This document shows, piece by piece, positions 10,237-23,500 of a stretch of 64,000 bases of DNA; position 1 is the first letter of the stretch, and each line of letters begins with the position of its first letter. The translations under genes were made by a program, and so were the position numbers. The stretch covers positions 18,112,758 to 18,176,757 of the forward strand of contig NC_081545.1 of NCBI RefSeq assembly GCF_901000735.1, written 5' to 3'. The notes below the pieces were generated by a model, which ran no database searches, was not told the DNA's origin, and saw nothing but the letters and a program-made list of their open reading frames with translations. The DNA comes from Corylus avellana (lineage: Eukaryota; Streptophyta; Magnoliopsida; Fagales; Betulaceae).

Positions 10237-11565
10237 TACTATCACAAGACAATTTATTTTATTTTAATCCATAAAAATTAAAGTTAAAATATTTGTTCCC
10301 ATATCTGTAATTTATAATGAAATTGTGTATAAAGAAAAAAAATAGCAAGAAAATTTGAATTCTGATTATTAAAACATTAATAGAAAATTAGAAGAAATTT
10401 GTAATGATATTTTTGTCATACCTATTATTTCAATACAAATAAAACTCATAATTCTGAACATCTAAAAAATAATACACAGCAAAATAACAAATCTTTTTTT
10501 TTAAAAAAAAATACAAAATAAATAGAATATTTCACTCAATATTTAATGCAATCAAATAAATCATTTCACTTCATATTTAATACTTAATTATCTCTTTCGT
10601 GTTTTGAAAGCCTTTTTTTTTTTTTGGTCAAAGAAAGCGTTTCTATTCCTTTTCTAGACAACAATCAAATAAATTTATCTCTTATTCAAAAGCTAAAAAT
10701 TTCAAAAAATATTCAAGTAAATCATACAAATGAAAAAATAAATTCCATAAAACCATTCAAACGAATTAAAAAAGAACGACACTTAATTTTAATTTATTCC
10801 ATATAAATTAAAAAATGTTACAAAATTTGTTCTCATATGAGTAGTTTAAAATGAAAATAATAGCAAGAAGAAACAAGAGTAGATTTTGATTATCAAATCA
10901 TTAGTTTTTAATATTACTATAACCCGTGTTATGCGCAGAATTTTTCATTATAATTTAATTTTAAAATTTAGGCACATCCTTTTTCATTATTGGTTAAAAA
11001 GACGTATAAAAATATATCTCACCTCTTTAAATTAAAAAAAAAAAATTAAATCTTTATTCCTATAAGTATATATGATTTAAAATGAATAGTATAAAGAAAA
11101 AAAATTAGCAAAAAGAATACATGGATTATAATATAATTAATGACATGTGGATTATATTGAAATATAATTAACGCATTTAATTATATTGAAATATAATTAA
11201 TGCAATAAATGACTAGTTTTTTATTTTATATATATAGTCTTTTTTTTTTTTTTTTTTTTGAGAATCCTAAACGTATCAAATTATTTATACAAAATAATTT
11301 GATTTATATTATTTGTTTCCTTATTTGATTCGGACATTAATAATACTTAATTTATATATGGAAAACTCTTGAAATATAATTAACGCAATTAATAACGCTA
11401 ATTAATGACCGGTTTTTTCTTAGAAAATCGGTTTACTCTTAAAAAACCTTTTAAAAAATTATGCTTTAAAAATCCAGTTTACCCTTTAAAAAAAATGGGT
11501 TCACTCGCAATTTTAAGGCACTTCTAAAAGGGGTTTCGGCTTACATATATATGATTGGTATGATA
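9674..11565. other. AT-rich intergenic DNA with dispersed repeats
   Basis: No coding sequence is supported. A block starting ATAACCCGT at 9978 recurs from 10918: both share a TTTTTCAT(C/T)ATAATTTAATTTT run and later a CGTATAAAAATATAT stretch, so two diverged copies of one dispersed repeat are present. An (AAT)n microsatellite lies at 10203-10237. The stretch 11120-11220 has a short partial duplication of ATTATATTGAAATATAATTA. Confidence 0.5.
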
Positions 11566-11573
11566 CCTATTAT

Positions 11574-11884
11574 TAAGGGTTGTTCAAGCAGTTATAACCG
11601 GCGGTTATTGGCCATAACCGCTAACCGCAACTGCCTTGAGCGATTATCGCTTTTTAATAACTGCAACCGCCTAGGCGGTTAGCGGTTAGCGGTTATTCAA
11701 TCCAATAACCGGCGGTTTTGTAGCCATTTTTTTTTTTTTTTTTTTTATGGGCTTTTGAGCTTTTTAAGTGTTTTAGACCTTTAATTGATATATTTTTTAG
11801 GCTTATTTTAAACATTTTGGGCTAAAGCTTTACTCCAAAACGAGGCCGTTTTGAATGTTATATTATAATTAGTATTAATATAAA

Positions 11885-11923
<39 letters not shown>

Positions 11924-12216
11924 ATATATAAGGGTAAGCGGTTAGTGGTTATTAACCGCTTTTTACTACCTTTAAAACCGCTAACCGCAACCGCCCTAGG
12001 CGGTTAGCGGTTTTTAATAACCGCTTACCAAAGTGGTTAGCGGTTAACAGTTAGCAGTTATAAGTGGTTAGCAGTTGGCAGGGCAATTATAATCGCCCCA
12101 TTTGAATACCTATTATATTAACCGCTAACCGCTTACTAAAGTGGTTAGTGGTTAACAGTTAGTAGTTATAAGCGGTTAGCAGTTGACAGGGCAGTTATCA
12201 CCGCCCTGTTTGAATA
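11574..12216. mobile_element. hAT-like non-autonomous element made of GGCGGTTA repeats
   Basis: A 0.64-kb block holds many copies, in both orientations, of AACCGC/GCGGTT motifs (GGCGGTTAGCGGTTA and its complement) around an AT-rich centre with a (TA)n run at 11887-11938. The ends resemble plant hAT termini: GGGTTGTTCAAG on the left, and TTTGAATACC on the right, whose complement is GGTATTCAAA. An 8-bp direct repeat CCTATTAT flanks it at 11566-11573 and 12217-12224, the size expected for hAT. The right end is partly duplicated: TTTGAATACCTATTATATT also occurs at 12101-12119. No ORF. Confidence 0.6.
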
Positions 12217-12224
12217 CCTATTAT

Positions 12225-12539
12225 ATTTCATTGCAAATAAAAGTTCATATAATTCTAGACATTCTAAAAAAAATACAAAGCAAACTAAGCAAAATATTTT
12301 TTTATGAATATAAATTAAAACAAAATCTTTCACTAAACATTTAACACAATCAAATTAATCCTCACATGTTTCTTTGGTGTTTCGAAAGTATTTATGTTCC
12401 ATTTATGCTTATTAATCAAATAAAGTTTTGCCTTATTTTACTTTCAAAGAAAATCGCATCCTCTGTAGGGTTTCTTTCTGAGGACTACTAGGTGTGAGGG
12501 AGTCGTCTCCTATCAGTTTTATTGAGAATGAGGTTTTGT
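12225..12539. other. AT-rich spacer
   Basis: Low-complexity sequence between the hAT-like element and the LINE remnant. From about 12455 it becomes less AT-rich and may belong to the LINE 5' region. No ORF supported. Confidence 0.4.
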
Positions 12540-14630
12540 TTGAGGGAAACTTGCTAGAATTGTGTGTACGGTGGAAGACTTAGAGGAGTTATGTGGGATA
12601 TTATCCTTAATGAGGGAGAGAAGTCTGGTGTTGTGCAAATTTTAATACTCGCAAGTGCACGAATCGTTTGCAATATAATGTTTTGCAAGTGCGAGATCAA
12701 ACCTACAAGGAATTGTGTTTTTAAAGAACAAATTATAACTAAACTAATTTTATCCTAACTTAGTTCCAAAAAAAGTTTGAATTTTGAGTTTTGAAAATTA
12801 AAGGATAAATATAAACTAAATAAAATAAAACAAAAGATAAAGACTGAGGTTTGAGAATCCACACTCATCGAATCATAACAACATACTCCATGTTTATCAA
12901 TATTTATCTGAAGTTCTCACAATTCAAATCTTAGATATGTTTTACTATGCTTAAACAGTTAATCAAAATCATCTCATGTATCAATTCATTACACAAATCA
13001 TAAAAGGAATTCAATATCAATTAAATCCTCAGATGTATCCGTAAATCACAAAAGATATCCAATTATTTAAGCAAATAAAATCAAGCAATCAATTATGTGA
13101 AATTATCTTAAATCATCAAGTGTATCCTTGAATCACAAAATATATCCAAGAATCACTCCACACATTGAAAATAAGTAAAACAATTGAAATATTAAACCCA
13201 ATAAAATTAGATAAATAAAAACTTACATGAAAGTATTGATGTTCTTCATCCGTGAGGCTTCATCCCCAACCTTAGTTGGGAATTTAGCTCCACATAAAAA
13301 TCTAAAGAAAACCTAAACTAAAAAGAGAAAAACTGTAGAATTTTGCTCTCTGGGATTGTATTTTTTTTTCTTGAATGTAAATAGGTCTATTTATAGGCTT
13401 AGGAAAGTCCTAAAAGCCCTATTAAACCTAGATAATTTGAAGGTCTGTCTCTCAGTCAAAATAGAAGTCTGAAATCGGAATAGGATTCGTCCAGATTTGT
13501 GTCTTTTAATTGCGGGGCGATTTTGGCATAGTAAACATCTGAATTAGGAAAATCTTATTTCACAATGAACTGTAGTACTTTGAGTTGGCTTTCCCATGCT
13601 ACTTGAATCACTTCAATCTGATATTTGAACAAAAAGCTATGATCAAAATACTGAGACGTACAGAATCTGAATTTGAATCCAATCCGAAATTTTATCGAAT
13701 TTGAACTTTAATCCAATCTGATCTTTAATCCGATTTAACCTTTTGTTGGATTTGGTTAGACTTAACCACATCATCTAGGTCTTCTCAAAGTATGTTTTCT
13801 TCCAAACTTTGCATTTTTCTCTTTAAAGCTGTAGTTTTTCTTTAATGACCTACAAAACATTAAAAACACAAAACTAACACAAAATATTAAATAACGACAC
13901 AGCTAAAGGATTAACTAATGTAAATAAATGGATCCAAATATGCAATATTTGACACTTATCATCTGGTATCAAAATATTTGAATGTGAGATTGCGGAAGCA
14001 AGAGAGAAAGGAACAAGGTGTATAGTGGGGAAAATTTGGTCAGGGAAGCGAGCAAATAAAGAAGCCTTCAAACAAGTTTTGTTGAGGCTATGGCGTACAA
14101 GGCGAGGGGTAATCTTTAAAGAAGTGAAGGACAATTTATGGATTTTTGAATTTGAGGAGGATGAGGACAGAAGGAGGGTATTAGAGGGAAGACCTCGGTC
14201 ATTTGATCGGCAGATCTTGGTGATCAATGAATTGGATGGGAATACTCCTCCATCACAGACGAAGTTTTCTATGTCGCCATTTTGGGTCCACGTACATGAT
14301 ATGCCCCTAGTGTGTATGACTAAAGGGGTTGGGATGAATGTGGCAGGTGATGGAGCCGGATGGCGGAGATGTCTCTGAATTAGGGTGTCAATTGATATCA
14401 CAAAACCATTAGATTGTGGAAGAGCATTGGACCTGGGTTGGAAATCCTCGTGGGTGACGTTCAAATATGAAAAACTACCCTTATTCTGCTTCAGCTGTGG
14501 GTGCATTTTTTATAGAGATCAAGGCTGCCCAGTCCCACGTCCAACGAGATTCAGCACTGTGGAAGAACATAAAAATTAGGGGGTGTGGCTTAGGGCGGAG
14601 GATCATTGGAGGTGCTGGAATGGAGGTTGT
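12540..14630 (+). mobile_element. LINE ORF1 remnant split by a solo LTR
   Basis: Codes for the DUF4283/zinc-knuckle type ORF1 protein found in plant LINEs. The left part (about 12570-12628) ends ...LNEGEKSG. The right part continues in the same frame from 13967 through KGTRCIVGKIWSGKR, GVIFKEVKDNLWIFEFEE, GRPRSFDRQILVINE, MSPFWVHVHDMPL, GAGWRRCL, then KPLDCGRALDLGWKS and LPLFCFSCGCIF with VPRPTR. The CFSCG...(H to Y)...C knuckle is degenerate. Frameshifts lie near 12600 and 14378. No ORF2 follows; the copy ends near 14630 without a clear tail. Confidence 0.75.
12629..13961. mobile_element. Solo LTR, 1.33 kb
   Basis: Starts TGTTGTGCAAATTTT and ends TTGACACTTATCA, with a perfect 5-bp target duplication TCTGG at 12624-12628 and 13962-13966. 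Joining across it restores one reading frame of the surrounding LINE ORF1, which confirms the boundaries. The interior has no ORF. The AATACTCGCAAGTGCACGAAT motif near its start is common in long plant gypsy LTRs. It is the product of LTR-LTR recombination. Confidence 0.85.
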
Positions 14631-15837
14631 AACGGACCTACTTTGGACCTACTTCAAATTGAAATATTGTATTTATTTTGCTAATTATAATGAGTGTTCT
14701 TGGATTAATTAATAAGACAATTTAACTTAGATGATGAACACAATGAAGAAGAGATGACAAGAGTATGAGACGAACAAATACCTGCATAGAGATTCAGAGA
14801 AGATATTCGCTCAAGAATAGCAATGAGCTGGTTTTCCTCTTTCTTTTTATTTTTTATTTTTTATTTTTTTATTATTATTGTTCTTAAGATGGAAAAAAAA
14901 AAAAAAAAAAATGCACACTTACGCCATCCATCACATGTGACAGCTGCAAGTGTGATTAATGTAGTAGGTCCGGCAAATTTTCCAAACACAACCAAATATT
15001 TAAAATATGTTTACATTGAAATAAATAAACCTTAATTAGAATCAAAGGTTAAATGCTATTACTCGTGTATTTCAATTTCATCTACTATATGATGTTACTT
15101 AGTTAATGGCTAAAAGTAGAGATGGTAGTTATGTCCAAACAAGTACATATGCATGCCTCATTAATTAAAAAAATTGAAATACTTAGGAATTATAAAAACA
15201 TTAAAAAAAAAAAAAAAAAAAAACCAAAAAGAAGAAAAAAAGAAAGATGGTGGCTTGAGCCCCTTAGGGTGGCCGGCCACTCCGTTTTGCCCAAAGGGAC
15301 TCTTCCAAATCCCTCTTCTCGTACGATAGATTGCATATGGCATTTCTCAGTTATTTTGCACGATTTGTGTAAATGCTAGGTCCTACTTTTTCTTTTCTTT
15401 TTTTCTTTTTGGAGAAAATTTCTATCTCTTTCTCTTCCCCAAATCAAGAACTAAAAATTATCAACCTTGTAATTAATTTTCACTTTTTAATACCATGCGA
15501 GGGAGGGTGTGGAAATTTAAGGGTGTGTAGCATTTTTCCATTGCTATGCTACAAAGACGAAGAAAGCACCATTGAAAATGCCTAGAGATAACAACCACTC
15601 TGAAGTCTGAACCATCCATAGAAACCAACTACAAAAAGAGCTTACAAACACAAAAACACTCACTCAACCAAACCAAGAAAAACCCAAAACACAATCAGCA
15701 AAAACAACGTTGTACATAAACCAGAAGCTACACAAAATCAGCCTTGGACCAAAAAATTTCCCAACTATTCATGGCGGGGTAAACGAATATCTAAGAATAT
15801 AAAGGATAAAGAAAATCGAAAAGAAGGCAATACAAGG
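14631..15837. other. AT-rich spacer with poly-A/T runs
   Basis: Contains A runs at 14893-14911 and 15204-15222 and T-rich stretches. A less AT-rich patch at 15245-15330 (GGGTGGCCGGCCACTCC palindrome) has no coding support. Short ORFs here translate the homopolymers. Confidence 0.4.
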
Positions 15838-16110
15838 TGTTAAAGGATATAAATTATTTGGAATAAATATTAATTTTGTATTCCCTAAATCAAGGAATTT
15901 AGATAATATTTGTTAACCTTGATTTAAGGGATATATTAGTATTTGAAATATTTCAAATAACATGTAAAACTCTATAAATAGAGCTGTGTACTCAAATTAT
16001 AAACCAATGAAATATGTAACTTATTAAGACTTATTCTATTTCCTTTTATTTTTATTATTCCACTTTTATATTTATCATATTATGTGTTTTTATACAAAGA
16101 AGTAGAATTT
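15838..16110 (+). mobile_element. Possible copia-type LTR fragment
   Basis: Begins TGTTAAAGGATATAAAT. It has a TATA-type stretch CTCTATAAATAGAGC at 15971-15985 followed by a region rich in CTTATT, as in short copia LTRs. No clear right terminus, target duplication or partner LTR was found, so the call is tentative. Confidence 0.3.
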
Positions 16111-16322
16111 CCCTTCTTATCCACTATCGAAATGGCTTACGTGTCAGATTAAAATCAACTAGTTTTTCGGAAACATTTGACAGGAATCTGCATCCATGTA
16201 TAAAAGTAGTTCCACTACCAACCAAAAAGTTGAATAAAAAGAATGTTAAAATCCTACCACACCCATCGAACAATTTGCAGATATTATCAATCCTCTCTCT
16301 CTCTTTCTATATATATATATGA

Positions 16323-16685
16323 ATGTTACGTCTTAAAGCTCACCATAGAGCAAGCGATCACCATAGAGCGAAATGCCTTGTCTTACCCTTGTCGAGCTCG
16401 TACAGGCTGTACGAATCAAAGAGTTCTGGGGTTCCCTTCAACAGAGAGCAGTTAAAGAAAATTTTCAGGAGTAAGGACACAAACAACGATGGCAAACTTT
16501 CCAAGGATGAGGTGAAGGCAGCCTTCGTAGAACTTGAAGCATTTTGGCCTGGGTTATGCGCTGAGGTAGGGTTCCATTATGCAGATAAGAACGGCGATAA
16601 CTGCGTCAATGACTATGAGGAGTTGGAATACCTCGTTGACTACATCCTGAAATGCGGGATTTTTTTATTAAAGATATGTTTGTAA
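16323..16685 (+). CDS. Small EF-hand calcium-binding protein
   Basis: A 120-codon frame with two EF-hand loops. Loop 1 (16476-16511), DTNNDGKLSKDE, has canonical residues at positions 1, 3, 5, 6 and 12. Loop 2 (16584-16619), DKNGDNCVNDYE, keeps D1, N3, D5 and E12 but has N instead of G at position 6. The flanking helices (FNREQLKKIFRSK and EELEYLVDYILKC) fit a paired EF-hand, so the product is probably a calmodulin-like calcium sensor. The first 40 residues look unlike a CML N-terminus, so the true start or an upstream exon may differ. A CT tract and a TATATA run lie just before the ATG. It may be a fragment. Confidence 0.6.
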   Translation: MLRLKAHHRASDHHRAKCLVLPLSSSYRLYESKSSGVPFNREQLKKIFRSKDTNNDGKLSKDEVKAAFVELEAFWPGLCAEVGFHYADKNGDNCVNDYEELEYLVDYILKCGIFLLKICL

Positions 16686-16689
16686 TTGT

Positions 16690-17036
16690 GTTAAAGAGCT
16701 TAAAAAGTACTTTTAGTACTTAAAAAGCCGTGCCAAACAAAAGTTGACACATATATTTTTTTTTACTTTTTAAAACAAAGTCTTGATGTAATTGCAAGGG
16801 TGTGATGTTGTAATCTTTATATATATATATATATATATATATATGAAGCACGTGCCCAATGTAGTAGTCCCTTCATTAGATATATGGCTATGTTTGGCAA
16901 TGACCAAAAAATTGCCTCTTATGCTATTCATTTAAAATTCAACTTTCAATATTTTTAGTTTTTTAGGCAATAAGAGGTATTAAAAAATATCACTCTATTT
17001 TAACTACTAATTTTTTATTACCAACTCTAACAGATT
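16690..17036. other. AT-rich spacer before the CACTA element
   Basis: Includes a (TA)n run at 16817-16844 and no supported ORF. Confidence 0.4.
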
Positions 17037-17039
17037 ATT

Positions 17040-17285
17040 CACTACAAAAAAACAAATTTTTTGTTGACATGGGTTTTCTGACGTGTCAGGTGGTCTGACA
17101 CATCAAAATTTTTTCCAGATGAGGCGTTTTTGACGTGTGTCCGGCATTAAAATTTTGGGTGTTAGAAACGGAAAATTTCTGACGTGTCAAAATTGGCACG
17201 TCATAAAAATATTTTGACGTGTCACTTTCTGGCACGTCAAAATTTTTTTTCTGACGTGTCTAAACACGACACGTTAGAAAATTTG
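17040..17285. repeat. CACTA left terminus with subterminal TGACGTGTC repeats
   Basis: After the CACTAC terminus come at least six variants of (C)TGACGTGTC or its complement, spaced by 20-40 bp. In En/Spm such subterminal motifs bind the TNPA-type protein. Confidence 0.75.
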
Positions 17286-17654
17286 GTGATTTTTACAATT
17301 TTTCCCCTATATATTTTTTGAATTTTTTCGGGGTTGTACCCAAATTTTGGATTACAATTAACCTGATATACAATTTATCCGTCGATCCATGCAAATAACA
17401 TAATTCATATCCATTAACGTCGATCACAGACTATCAACCAAAATTAGCTTCAAGACACAAATAATGACATATATACCAAGTGCGAATGGCCAACCACAAA
17501 AACTATACACCAACCATAAATAACATAATATACACCAATAAAACTATCTTTGTTAGATGAAATATATCTAACTACGTACATCAAGAAAACTATCACAAAT
17601 ACAATTACATCAACAAAATAACTTATATACAACAAGTGCGAATGGCCAACTAAA

Positions 17655-20346
17655 CGTTCAATGCTGATCATCGATAGGATCCTCTCCATGATGTCCACTA
17701 CCTGCAAATGATAAAACAAACGAAATCCACTAGCTACAACTGATAAAACAAACAATCATTGAGTAACTTCACTATGTAAACAAAGGACATCATACTCAAC
17801 AAATTTAAATTTATATCTACACCCCCAACATATTTTCGTGATCAAATCAAATGCACCAAACAATATTCTACAAGGACCATAGTGGTCCATCTAATAATAC
17901 CAAACACTTCAAATGCAAAGCTCTAACCCACATCCACCACCAAACCAACCATGATATATAAACCAAATTCAACAAGATTTACAACATCATTAATGAGAAT
18001 GACTACAACATCTTCAAACTCTTAATTTTGAAGAGCACATATATATAGGGACAGTTCTAAAACAACCTTGACTGTTAAAAAATGTCATTACCTGATCCAC
18101 TATCGACCGACGATAGTACAATCGCAAAGGGTGGGGAAGCTCTGTCTGGCATAGAGCTCGACCGCATCATTTCCTCGAGCTGGCGAAAACGGGTGTCAAA
18201 CAATGCCGTCATTTGAGCCTCCTGTTGAGCCAACCACGCATTGCTCGCCGCCATCTGCTCTGCCACTTACTAAGCTACCCGTGCATTGTTCTCGGTCAAC
18301 AAGGCATCTATCTCTTCCTTGTGCTTTGCCCTTTCTGCCTCAAGCGCTCTGTCAAGTGTTTCTTGTGAGATCATGGAGTGCCCGGTGTTTTGTGACTGTG
18401 CCTGTGACGGTGTATAATATGAGTGTATGTAGCCCCGCATAGGCAGAATATTTGGTCCAGCCTGCCGAACCTTACCAACGTACTCAGGCTTATTTCCAAG
18501 TGCCTGGGTGTACGCGTCGTTCGACGCCCACCTGACCGTCCCCTCTGTCACGCAAGACGATGTTGCAGGGTCAGTGGGTATAAGCTCCTCCATCCTCTCT
18601 TGTATATTACATTAATTATTGGGTCAGTGGGTCCTATAATAGTTAATGACAAATAAATTATCATATATATAAGCAAAACATATGAAAGGTGAGTAGTATA
18701 CACATCTCTCCTTCATTATGTCATTCGGATATGCACTATCTTTCATCTTGTAGGTGTGGATGTAATTCTGTGCATGAGTAAGAGGGGTGCCCAGACGTAT
18801 GGCCTGACGAAAAAAATAGAACATACAGATATGTTTAAATATATCTATAGATAAAATGTTTACATCTATAAGTATAGGGTAAATTACACACTGACCTCCT
18901 CATGTGTCACCCTCGCGTAGCTCTTTGACCCAGTGCAATGGGACGTATTATTCAATGCTCGCAAGCTCTTCATATACGCCGCATAATCCTACACAATTAA
19001 TATTCTTAATATGTTAATACTAACACAATTACAATTACTGACACTGCACAAAATTATAGTATAACTCATGACCTACCTTGTTCTTCTTGCTACATCATCT
19101 CTCCAACAATATCTCTAAGTCGACGGCGTTGTACTCCGAGAGCCTATCTTGCCCCACTCTCACCCGTACGGTGGCGGGAGTATCATCCGTTGTAATGGCA
19201 ATATATTTTTTTAGCTCGTGTCTCTAAGTCCTCAGCTTGGTGCCTATATCTCGGAATACGTCATTCTTTATGGCTTCCAAGTTGCACTCAGGCAGGATGA
19301 AAAAATCTACCTGCACAAGTTCAAAATTGATAAATTAAAAAAACCTAAAATATATGTGTATATGTATATAGATATAAACACACATATATATGTACAACTT
19401 AGATCGTATATATACATACATTAGGATTGTTTGACATAACACATACCATCAAGGCGTCCCATATATCCTCCTTGGTACACAACGGTACCTTCGTCTAGTC
19501 GTCCGGTATTCGGACATAATTGACGCTCCTAATGACGTGTTCGGCCATTCGTCTAAACCTCGTGGCGCTAAAGCTGACGGGCTGCCATGAAGCATTAAAC
19601 TCAAGTATGATCATTTTGCCGGCGGGGGCCCCCAGCAACCTGTGCGAGTCACGAATGGTGACCACCTCAATAACGGTGTTTCCATCTTGATCTGTACCTA
19701 ACAGATTAAAAATTACCGATGTAAGTTTTTTAGAATTGAATACTAACTACAAGTAATTAAGACTTATATGGATGACATTTGAGCAAATACACTTACTTAT
19801 CGTCCAAACCTGTCGAGGGCCTAACCGGTCGACGGGAGTAGGGTCGGTGGGCTACGGGTCATCCGTGGCACCTATCCCACCAGTCATGTCTTCCTATTGT
19901 CCTCGGCACCTGCTTTGTATTTTTTTAGAATGTTTAGAATTTTATGAAGTTGTAGTTGTAGTTAAATATAATTGATATCGCACCAATATAATTAGAAACT
20001 TTCAAAACTTTCAATCTTTCAAAAAAACTTTCGTCCGTACCTATGCTATGCTGGCTGTATAGCCGCTCCACATGGCCCTGAGAACTCTGTCCTAACTCGC
20101 TATACGGATACGAATCAGGCTAATACCCCATCTGGGCCATGCTTGCCCGACCGTATGGATTATGGAGAGGGATCTCCCCTTCCTTATCACCTAGAAATAC
20201 TGGTCAATACCCGTCCTGTAGCCCCATAAGCTGAGCAACGTCTTGTTGCTCATTGTCATCAAGGTCGTATGATGGAGACTCATGCGACATAGACTACCGC
20301 ATTAAAGACGAGCCCCTCCGTGCTCTTGTCTTCCCCCTACCACTCA
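17655..20346 (-). pseudogene. CACTA second gene, plant Transposase_24-type protein
   Basis: A multi-exon gene on the minus strand. It starts at ATG 20346 (MSGRGKTRARRGSSLM...), with later pieces near 19921-19800 (GGIGATDDP, DPTPVDRLGPRQVW), 19700-19440 (FNASWQPVSFSATRFRRMAE and HVIRSVNYVRIPDD), 19316-19080, 18990-18896 (KSLRALNNTSH), 18805-18710, and a C-terminal coiled region at 18593-18075 with QALGNKPEYVGKVRQAG and RALEAERAKHKEEIDALL. The stretch RLGTPLTHAQNYIHTYKMKD is typical of the family. In-frame stops in the first exon and at 18269 show decay. It lies between TNPD and the element's left end, the usual second-gene position in CACTA elements. Confidence 0.7.
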
Positions 20347-20569
20347 TGGTAACATGCAAAAAATAGCACGCATGCTATTAATTACGTATACAATGTATGA
20401 AATATTCACTACCTTATGTATACATGACTCACATATTAAAAATAAGATATATACCAGATTTTACCCAATGCACAGCTTAATTAAGTGTGTTGATCTAATG
20501 TGTTTGTAATGAACATCTACCAATCAATATATATATATTCAACTTTTATTCAATCACATACGCTTGGGT

Positions 20570-23500
20570 TGGATCTAAGTCGGGTCTGACGTATTCGATA
20601 TGATCCTGCGGATCGTAATTAATATTTCTCGTTAATAGGAGCGGCTCATACTCATGGTCGTTAGCATATACATCGTGAGGCCCTTCACCCTAACCAACGT
20701 CGTATACATTTCTAGGTTTAGTCCTTACAGCGCAAGCCCAATCTGGGTCCCTATCATCTTGTACGTAAAATACCTGGTCAACTTGTAAAGTTAGCACATA
20801 CCGCTCATCAATAATCAGCTCTCCCGTGTGGACAAGGTTTTTGAAATTGACAAGTATTATACCATATTCGTCCACCCTGTACCCCTTGTCCCTCGTGTTG
20901 TCCGCCCAATTACATCTGAACAAAACGTACTTAGTCCTGTCGTAGTACTAAATCTCAAATACTTCCGTTAACTTCCCGTAGTACGTTTCGCCATCAAGAG
21001 TCGGTATACACACCCTGCTGTTTTGAGTCCTCTTTCCGGCATTATATGCAATAGTGCGAAACAGTTTGCCGTTAACCACATATCTATTGTATTTGACTGC
21101 TGATTCCCTTGGCCCTCTACAATTACCAATTTGTCACCAAGTTCCTTCCTGGATCGATCGTCCAATCGATCGACCTGTGAATATATTACGTACAATGAAA
21201 ACGCAAGGTTAGTTGCTTTAGTTGATTTGAAAAACAGCACGCAAATATACTCCAACAATTCTTTTGTTAAACATCACACTATTCTTACGTAGTCACGGTA
21301 CCACTCGCAGAACAGCTCATAATGTTAGGTTTTCAACTGATTCTCTGTTGTTCACCCCCTATTGCATGATCGTCTAAGCATATCCATGTGCATCCTACAA
21401 TTTGAAATTAGACTCATTATAATTCAAAACTAATGGTACAAGTTCATTGAACATACAATATGCCAGTGAAGGACCTCGACTTATGTCCGCAATTGAAGGA
21501 ACTTGTCCGAGTTGAACATAATATATCGGTGAATCTATGTCATTGTGATTCGGTCGAGTCGGACTCATGTTCCATGTCCCTTTGAACCATCCGAATTTCT
21601 TTGTATCCTATTGTGAAAGGTTGGTGTGTTATCTAAATATCTCGAACAGAGCATCATCAACTCAGTTGGTATGTAGCCCTCAGAACCCGCTTTGTTGCGC
21701 ACATTAGATTTGAATACTCCAAGGCTCCTAAATATGAACCAATACAATCAATCAGTTCAGTTAATACTTGTCTTGTATTGGAGTGAAAAGTAGAAATCAG
21801 AAATATCCGTAAACAAATTTTACCTCTCTGCTGGATACATCCACCTATATTGTACCGGTCCACCAAGTTGGCATTCACAGACAAGATGCACGACTACATG
21901 AACCATGCTAGTAAAAAGTTGAGGGAAAAAACCTGTTCCATCTTGCACAACGTGATACAGATGTCACCCTATAGTCGGTCAATATCCTCTTGTGTCAATG
22001 TTGTTGAACATAGGCCCCTGAAGAATACAGACATCTCAACAAGAGGTTTAACCAAGTTGCTTGGAAGTGATCCACGCAATGTAATAGGTAGAAACTGTTG
22101 CATCAATACGTGACTGTCATGACTCTTTAACCCCGATATCGTACGGTCGTTAAGTCGTACATAATGAAAAATGTTCGAAACATATCCGTCGGGCATCCTT
22201 ACATTTCTTAGCACTTTCAAAAAATATGTTTTATCATCCTTGGACATCGTGTGGTGGACATCGTGTGGGTAGCTTGTTGCATATAGGTCTTACCATCCTC
22301 GCCAGTATAGGGATGAAGTGTATGTCTCAAACCCATTTCTTGCAAACCTAAGCGGGAGGCGAGGTTATCCTTTGTTTTCCCTGGAATGTCTAGTATTGTA
22401 CCAAGTATGTTGTCCATCACATTTTTCTTTATGTGCATGACATCAAGGTTGTGTCGCAATAAATTATCTTTCTAATACGGCAACCTAAAGAAAATAATTT
22501 TCTTCTTCCACACTACATTAGAAATATTCGTCTTCAGCTTCTTTCCTTTTTCTTTATTATCCGGCCTTGCCTGACCTGCGTTCTCATCCCCAAACACCAT
22601 CCCTTCAAATTGGCTCATGATTTCATCTCCATTTGGCACATCAAAGGCACATTCTAGTTCTACGTTGCCGTCAAATGTTCTTTTGTTCCGCCTCCACGGA
22701 TGATACATGGGCAAGTATCGCCTGTACCCCATAAAACACCATTTATGGCCATGTTTTAATCATTTCGATCTTGTCCAGTGCATACAGCAAGGACATGCCT
22801 CCTCACCCCTGGTAGACCATCCAAACAAATCTGCGTATGCTGGGAAGTTATTAATTGTCTATATCAACTGTGCTCGCATAACAAAATTATTTTTCTTTGA
22901 GACGTCATATGTGCGTATCCCTACATTCCATAGTTCTTGTAACTCCTCAATTAAGGGTTGAAGGTAGACATTTATATCCATTCGAAGTGAACTTGAGCCC
23001 GGGATAATCAAGAATAGTATGAAAGATGTCTGTTTGATGCACATTCAAGGAGGCAAGTTGTACGGCACATGCATTACAGGCTAAGTGTTGTGAGATGTGC
23101 TCATGTTCCTAAATGGATTAAATCCATCTGAGGTTAGTCCGAGCCTTACGTTCCTGCTGTCCGCTGAAAACTCCGGATGTAAATTGTTGAATGACTTCTA
23201 TGCTTCGCCGTCAGCCGAATGCCTCAATACGCGGTCCTTAGTGCGGCCTTTTGCATGCCACCTCATAAAGGGTGCAGTATGCTCTGACATAAACAACCTC
23301 TGTAGTTGTGGTATGAGTGAAAACCACCGCAACACCTTACCAGACGTTTCTTGCCCGACGATATGGGTTGACCATCCTCTTCTAAATTGATTGCATCCAT
23401 CCATTTAGATTTTCTATAGACGATACATGAATTCAACTCTTTATTGCCCTTCCAGAATAACATATAGTCATTACAACACGCCAAAATCATCTCATACCCG

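Noticed and set aside
15122..15379. Lysine-rich ORF
   Set aside because: Created by an A run and low-complexity sequence; no homology pattern.
17450..17755. Valine/tyrosine-rich ORF on the minus strand
   Set aside because: It lies in the CACTA subterminal and last-exon area in a different frame from the recognised gene.
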